Below are positions 58,581-64,000 of a stretch of 64,000 bases of DNA, piece by piece (positions within the stretch are counted from its first letter, which is position 1; the number at the start of each line of letters is the position of its first letter). Origin of the DNA: Ephemerocybe angulata. Lineage: Eukaryota > Basidiomycota > Agaricomycetes > Agaricales > Psathyrellaceae. The notes below the pieces were generated by a model, which had not been told where the DNA came from, searched no databases, and was given only the letters and a program-made list of their open reading frames with translations. The position numbers and the translations under genes are program-made. The stretch is taken from contig JAACJK010000001.1 of assembly GCA_013368325.1 (NCBI GenBank), positions 2,294,001 through 2,358,000 of the forward strand, read 5' to 3'.

Positions 58581-59496
58581 CTTCGGTGGTGGACGTTTGG
58601 GTTCAAACGACGTTCACCATCGCTAAGCGCTTGAGCGTTCTGCAGAGGTCACGCTGGCTGTGATTAACGCGTGACCTGTCACGCTGGGACCACTCCCTCA
58701 CGTCCCTACCATCCTCTCTGCTTTGGGCGTACTAGCATAGCAGGAATATATTATACTTAGAATTCAAAGATTATACACATGTCTCCGCACGATGAACTCT
58801 GCGCGTCAAACAAATACATGACACCCAAAGATAAATAAGTTGGAATCGCAGCACACGCGCACGCAAGAGCTCGAGGTTTACGCGACTCACTGTTCCGAGT
58901 TTCGACTCTGCTTGCAATCGCGAACATTCGAGACAGTATTTCACTGCAGTCGATCATTCTATTCACCTAGAGTCACGGGTTGCCCATACCTTTCAAATTG
59001 TAAATAGTGGGGACAAGTCAGGCGATGCCTTGTACGAGTTGCGCCAACCCTCGCAAAATTGGGCGGTTTCAAGTCCTGCTCAGCAGCATGCAATATAACG
59101 TTAGCGAATGGGTCGCCAGTAGGCTCTTTAGCGGTGGCGATGGTCGAAGGGCAATGCGATTTGAACAATGTGTCAAGGTAACGTCGCTGGTGGAGAGGGG
59201 ATGCAGTGTGGTAGGTGGTGGGAGGGAATGGGCTGGTCCAAGAATAGGGCAGCAGTGTCCCGTCTTGGTCTCGCCATGGGTGTTTGCTTCTGTGAGGTCG
59301 AAGGCAGGTGTTCGTCGAGGGTCGTTCAGGGTCGTCGTTAATGTTCTTCAAGGTTTCGTGACTCGTCAAGGTTTCGTCAAGGGTCCGTCAAGGGTGGCAG
59401 TGTTAAATCATGGTTTTCATGAGACGGTGAGCGAAGCGAAACTCGAGGCAACCGTGTCTCCAGACCGGCGCGAGGGGTTAGGGAACGGGGCGGGGC
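58581..59496. other. PRP6 promoter and intergenic DNA
   Basis: Contains a cluster of GTCAAGG units near 59366-59400. Two overlapping opposite frames of 136 and 174 codons (58959-59531) lack domains and are treated as chance. Confidence 0.45.
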
Positions 59497-61470
59497 TTAA
59501 CACCACCTGGGCAAAGGATTCCCCGTCCTGATGCGGTACCTCCACGCCTTGAACCAAAGAGACCACTGGGACGGCGTCGATTGAAGTCTCTCCTCCTCCA
59601 TCCTTGGGAACTCATCGACTTCGGCAGCCACTTCGATGGCATCGGGCTCACTCACAGTTTCTGAAAGTTCGGAAGGACGTTGTTTTTTACCGCGTGATCG
59701 GAGGAGGCGTTCTATAACGAGAATCGGGTCACGACGACGAAACGACGAAGAAGAAGGAGGAAGATACTTACGACGAGAGGCTGAGACGAACTTGCTGAAC
59801 TTCGAGTTTTTGGATGAAGATCTTGGGAACGTTGTGTGCGACTCCTCTCTAGCACGGTATGGTGTACTCTCTTGGAAGACTGGAGATCCACCAGAAGGGA
59901 TCGAGGTGGGGTCGGCGGACGATGCAAGGATTTCAACAAGAGTTGAGACTGCAAAAGGGAGAGGGGATATGTATTAGGATTGAATGAAGGACGATGGGGT
60001 TGATAGCTTACCACGAGGCGAAGGGATTCTCTCGGTGCTCGAGATGGTCTTGCTCTCGCGGGAGAAGTTGGGGTAGGATTGTTGTTGGACAGCGGTAATA
60101 GTTTCGATCACTTGAAAAGGAAAGGAAGGGCATGAGCGCGGGGAAAAAGTTTGGGAGAAATATGGGGAACTTACGATGCGGAGTGACATCTACTTCAGTA
60201 TACCCGGGGTGCTTGATTGAGGGGCTCGAGGAAGGGACATCGCGGGGGACGGTGATGGTGTCAGCAGCTGTGAAAGGAAAGGGGCAGAATTAGGACCACG
60301 GAAACAAAGCAACGATGATGCAAGGTACTCACCAGAGGTCAGGGACGACGCCAAAGAGGGAAAGCTTGTGATGCTGGATCGCACGGACGGGTCTGTAGAG
60401 GACTCCTGGAGTGATGCCCCTCCGGGAACGGACAGGAGCGACGACTCCGGCAAAGGGATGCATATTGGTGCGGATGGTGTCAGAACAGGCGATGTGGATT
60501 CCAGGAGGGAGGTCGGGGCAGACTCCAACAGAGAGGATGTCGCAAGAATAGAGGGCGACGGCGATATGGCGAGCGTCGACAACGAGACCGCCATGAATAC
60601 CGACGCGGATGCCAATTTGGGAGAAGTCGGCTTGAAGGTGGTGAGGGGCGACGAAGTAGGCTCATCCGTCTCAAACTCTTGTTCGGAGTCCAGCGCCTGG
60701 ATACGAGAACCTTCAAACTCGATGATAACAATACGGGGGATATAGTCTGCAGAGTCTGTTTGAAGGTGGGTCAGCGAACCTGAGAAGTGAATCAAGAACG
60801 AAAGGAGAAAAAACTGACTTGAAACAAGACCAGGGAGGGGCACGTTCAACTCGGTGGGAACCAACGGCGGTGGGGGTGGAGGGACATTCCATCCGTTTTC
60901 TGCCCTGTCCCCCTGCTCCTTCGCAAACTCGTCGAAAAAATCAAGGTAGCAGAGATAGCGGTCAAGGAATGCAAGCGTATATTTGTCCAGCAGATTCGGA
61001 TACTCCTCTCGCACGGCGCGAGGGGTCATATGAAAGTTGCCCAATAGGTATAACATGTCGATATCTGGCCACGCCTGCATCACCTCGACCATTTGCCTGT
61101 CGGTGAAGTTTGGGTCGACTTCTTGGGCAAACTGAGTGAGTGACCGGTAATACAGAGCCTCCGCGTTGTCGGCAGTGAGGCGAAATTTGGAATCGAGTGC
61201 GTTGTCTGACTTGTACTGTATGACTTTGCGAAGACCACGGAGTGCAGTGCTGGGCTTGAAACCGGGCAGAGAGGTCGCTGCCCTTGCGAGGAAGTCTCGG
61301 AGGAGGACGTGGTCGCCACTCCACAGCGTTGTGCATTTCGGTTTGTCGCAGAGATGGCCCAGCAGTTCTCCGCACAAGAAGATGGCGAGTCTGTATACCT
61401 GATCCTCAAGGGCAGTAATTGGGGTGTCCCAAGCGTCAGGATAGTCTCGGGAGAGGGCGATGGTAGACAT
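59497..61470 (-). CDS. Orphan protein, paralogue of 25568-27295
   Basis: The N-terminal exon (from 61470) encodes a helical domain alignable with the other orphan: LEDQVYRLAIFL, GHLCDKPKCTTLWSGDHVLL, RDFLARAATSLPGFKPSTA, EALYYRSLTQ. It then has PPPPPPLVP and a long Ser/Thr/Pro-rich region (repeated LLESAPTSLLES-like units), spliced through about six small introns with GT...AG borders to a final exon that reads SELSETVSEPDAIEVAAEVD and ends RTGNPLPRWC with TAA at 59497-59499. The two proteins share length, exon style and N-domain but not the C-terminal sequence. No known domain; function unknown. Confidence 0.72.
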
Positions 61471-62104
61471 GAGGACACAGGAGTGGGGCAGCGGGGGAGA
61501 TGGTGGTTGGTCGTGAAAAGAGAGATGTTAGGAGAAAAATAGGTTCGGATGGGTTCTAATCCCCTGCAGGTGAATTATTAGTGGGGAAGGATATTTTGGG
61601 TCGGGCAGAGACCAAATGACGACCTCTCGATTCAGCGTCATGACCATAGAATGTCCCAGCGGAGGAGAACATGGAGGACTGCGTTCTAAGCCCAGGTTTT
61701 CCCATCCAGCGTCTTTTTTCCCTTGTGTGTGCTACGTCTTTGTGGAAGCCCTTGGCGTTGTGTAGGTGATGGTTGAGGAAAAGCGCCAACCGTGTCGCGT
61801 CGCGTCGTCGGCCCCTGAACCTGAAATTAACACGTGGGCAGGATCAGCGGGCCTTTCGCAGTGTCCTATGTCCAGGACCAGAGATTGGGCTGGACGGTCT
61901 GTATGTATTGGAGGCTCATTCAAAGTCTTATAGACGAGAATATCGAAGCCTAGTATGATACCATAAATGTAGTGCTCAGATATGACTGCGTTTTCGAAGC
62001 TGCTTGGCCAGCCGAGCGGACGCGTTACGGCCAGCCGGGGTTATCAGGTGGCGGCGCGTCTGGACCAGCCAACCAAACTTTACTTTGCACCCTCATCGAA
62101 AACC
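61471..62104. promoter_or_regulatory. Divergent intergenic region between the orphan paralogue and the DUF1748 gene
   Basis: 634 bp. GGCAGAGACCAAATGA at 61604-61619 is identical to 25435-25450 upstream of the other orphan gene. CTTTTTTCC-type pyrimidine runs are near 61710. No gene seen. Confidence 0.4.
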
Positions 62105-62398
62105 ATGGCTATTGGAAAGCTTGTACACTACGCGGTAGACGCTGCACTGCTCTCGACGGTGCTCGCAGGCGTCAGGAGGTCTAGTGGATTCTCGTATGCA
62201 CGGCCGTTTATTTCAAATGGATTCAAGGTCTAACAAATGATTAGACCCGACACCTCAGGCATCTCTGATCCTACCATCCGGGGCGTCGCAGACAAGTTTT
62301 TGGGCGTCGGCGAGACAGTCTTCGACATGCTACAGGGCACAGCTGTGAATAGCTCGTATTTCAAGCGATCCACGACCGGGGGAAGTTCATCGTCATAG
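62105..62398 (+). CDS. DUF1748 family small mitochondrial protein
   Basis: Two exons (62105-62193, 62245-62398) give 80 residues. MAIGKLVHYAVDAALLSTVL with AGVRRSSGFSPDTSGI is the DUF1748 signature start, followed by DPTIRGVADKFLGVGETVFD and a Ser-rich end. Two weakly hydrophobic helices. The yeast member I recall is YPR010C-A (Min8), a small mitochondrial protein linked to complex IV; that link is from memory. The single 51-nt intron hides it from simple frame searches. Lies between two unrelated genes. Confidence 0.9.
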
Positions 62399-62711
62399 AA
62401 GGCTTGCAAGTTCAACTTCTTGGGCGCAGTTCAACATTTCTAGTGCGTATGTCCCGTCGATCCACTTTTCTCTGAAATTCTGAATAGCGACAGTTTATAG
62501 TCAACCACTACTCATGTCAGCGGCTAGGGAGAAGAGGGGGAAAGCACTTGAGGATATACCATAACATACGACCATTGTAGTAGTACCGCATATTACATAA
62601 CTGGACCATTCTTGTTCTTGAACCCCTACCATCCTACCATCCTCCCAATGACCTTAGTACATTCATAACTGCCCACGGGAGACTTCAGAACTTGGAAGAA
62701 CAGACGACGAG
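62399..62711. other. Short intergenic region
   Basis: 313 bp holding the 3' end of the DUF1748 gene and the NPR3 promoter. Nothing else seen. Confidence 0.5.
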
Positions 62712-64000
62712 ATGGCCGAAACTCTGCTCGCAATCGTCCTCGTCACGACCTCCGCAAAGGGTGCAAATCTCGTTTTCCGGTGGCCTCCTATCCCAGCAGC
62801 GTCTCCGCGCCTGTGCCGCCCCAAACCAGACAACCAGGTATTCATATCCCAACTCGACAACCCTTGGAGAGCCTCTTTAAGTCATCAAAGCCACTCGTTC
62901 GCTACCGGGAATGGAAACGGGGCTGGTGTAGATGATGTCGACGAGCGGGACTACGCACGCGATCCAGAGTACTGTTGGCAGCGCCCCGGTGCGCGAAGTC
63001 CCCCGCCCGAATCGTCTTGGAGTCGAAAAGAGGACCCGTACGAGTACATGCTAGGTTACAGCTGTGAGTTCTTAGCAACCCTCCTGTGTCCGCAACGTAG
63101 CATGTGCCACCAGCGCTTCGAACTCGTTGTGGACGACCTTGCATTCATTGGACACCCTGTCTGTGCCGCGGAGGAGCTCGGAGGGGGCGGAGGGTCAGGT
63201 TCGACAACCGTAAAGTGGAGCTTCAAGCAGGAGAAGGTGAAGCCGAATTCGAGAGGCAGGGATGTAGACGGAAAGCCTGAGCGGAAGGCCATTCCGACAG
63301 GATCCATTGGACATCACCTGGGGACAGCTCCGGGCTATGACAGCTATCACAACCATTATCCAAATCACCAGCAGGTGCATTCGCATCCACCTTCCAACAC
63401 AACGTCGCAGGCAGGAAGTCCAGAGAAACCCGATCGGTCTGTGAGTGTGGGGCCATCTCCGGCAGGTTCACCCTCATCTGCTTGGCTGGCGAAGTTCCAG
63501 CTGGTACTGGTGCTAGACTTGCCTGACCCATCTAGTTCTGCCTCAGGGAATGTGGCGAAGTACTTTGATATCATCTACGAGCAAATTGCCTTCACCTTTA
63601 CCGCTGTTCTCTTCCAAGAACAAGTCCGCGAGAACTTTGTGGAGAGGGAGTGTGATGCGCTAATCTCTCTGCAGGAATCCCTTCTCAAGAACGGTGCGTT
63701 CGTACGTTCGATTTTCTATCCCCTGAGCTTACACCCGTCCAGAGCAGCCATATGAAACCTTCGTTCAACACGCGCTACAAACCTCCTCCATCGCGGCAGC
63801 TATGAAGACCGTCTACGAAAGTATCAAAGCGCGCTCAATTGCGTACATCTCGCTCAATGCCATTCCGCTCGAACTTCAACTTCCACCGTACCTCGACGAC
63901 CTCCTACACAGCGACGGCGATAACACCCACGACCTCGACTTCATAGAGCGCCCCGATGATGAGGCGATGCAGAACTGGGGTCCCGAGCTCAGATTCGGGT
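62712..64000 (+). CDS. NPR3: Nitrogen permease regulator 3 (GATOR1/SEACIT subunit), 5' part
   Basis: Subunit of the complex that restrains TORC1 on amino-acid or nitrogen limitation. MAETLLAIVLVTTSAKGANL is followed by VFRWPP, the classic Npr3/Nprl3 longin start. Next EYMLGYSCEFLATLLCPQRS and QRFELVVDDLAFIGHPVC, then a disordered His/Pro/Ser insert, then KFQLVLVLDLPD and KYFDIIYEQIAFTFTAVLFQ, and after an intron (about 63693-63742) a Gln/Tyr-rich start and SIKARSIAYISLNAIPLELQ. The frame is open at the window edge, so the C-terminal half is outside. Longin part intact. Confidence 0.92.

Noticed and set aside
59007..59531. 174-codon plus frame and opposite 136-codon frame
   Set aside because: Both open by chance in the same place, neither with a domain; the plus frame also overlaps the last exon of the orphan paralogue.

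Overview
The window looks like nuclear DNA of a filamentous basidiomycete, most likely a mushroom-forming Agaricomycete. Reasons: genes carry many short introns (about 45-75 nt, GTRNGT...YAG), coding sequence is C-rich at third positions (very clear in citrate synthase), F-box relatives are abundant, and the hAT transposase and homeobox regulator are of fungal type. The assignment rests on gene style and protein families, not on a database match.

The window has two halves. Bases 1 to about 20,650 are accessory DNA. They hold an F-box-like fragment (327-1101), a mosaic of diverged repeats in direct and inverted copies (about 1,890-12,320), a GGACT-rich inverted-repeat element (14,242-15,272), a broken hAT transposase (15,273-17,878), a nested pair of non-autonomous hAT elements with perfect 8-bp target duplications (18,206-19,043 and, inside it, 18,238-18,544), a SINE-like pol III promoter, and an inverted-repeat element near 19,430-20,390. 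No intact host gene is certain there.

Bases 20,650-64,000 are gene-dense. In order: nicotinate phosphoribosyltransferase (-), tRNA m7G46 methyltransferase Trm8 (-), mitochondrial citrate synthase (+), an orphan gene (+), an F-box pseudogene (+), JJJ1-type DnaJ protein (-), Tim13 (+), ZNF830-like zinc finger protein (+), COX10 (-), U1-70K (+), a homeodomain regulator (+), a putative mitochondrial protein of unknown function (+), Prp18 (-), COX12/COX6B (+), sulfite oxidase (+), an F-box pseudogene with an in-frame stop (+), a family 2 glycosyltransferase (-), Prp6 (-), a paralogue of the orphan gene (-), a DUF1748 small protein (+), and the 5' part of NPR3 (+).

Two functional themes recur. Mitochondrial respiration and import: citrate synthase, Tim13, COX10, COX12, the DUF1748 protein and perhaps the 43.1-kb gene. 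Splicing: ZNF830-like, U1-70K, Prp18 and Prp6. Four gene pairs are head to head with only 120-266 bp between start codons, so they probably share bidirectional promoters. I found no CRISPR array, rRNA or convincing tRNA gene. The most novel items are the two-member orphan gene family, the GGACT-rich element, the nested hAT elements and the repeat mosaic with conserved splice-like borders.
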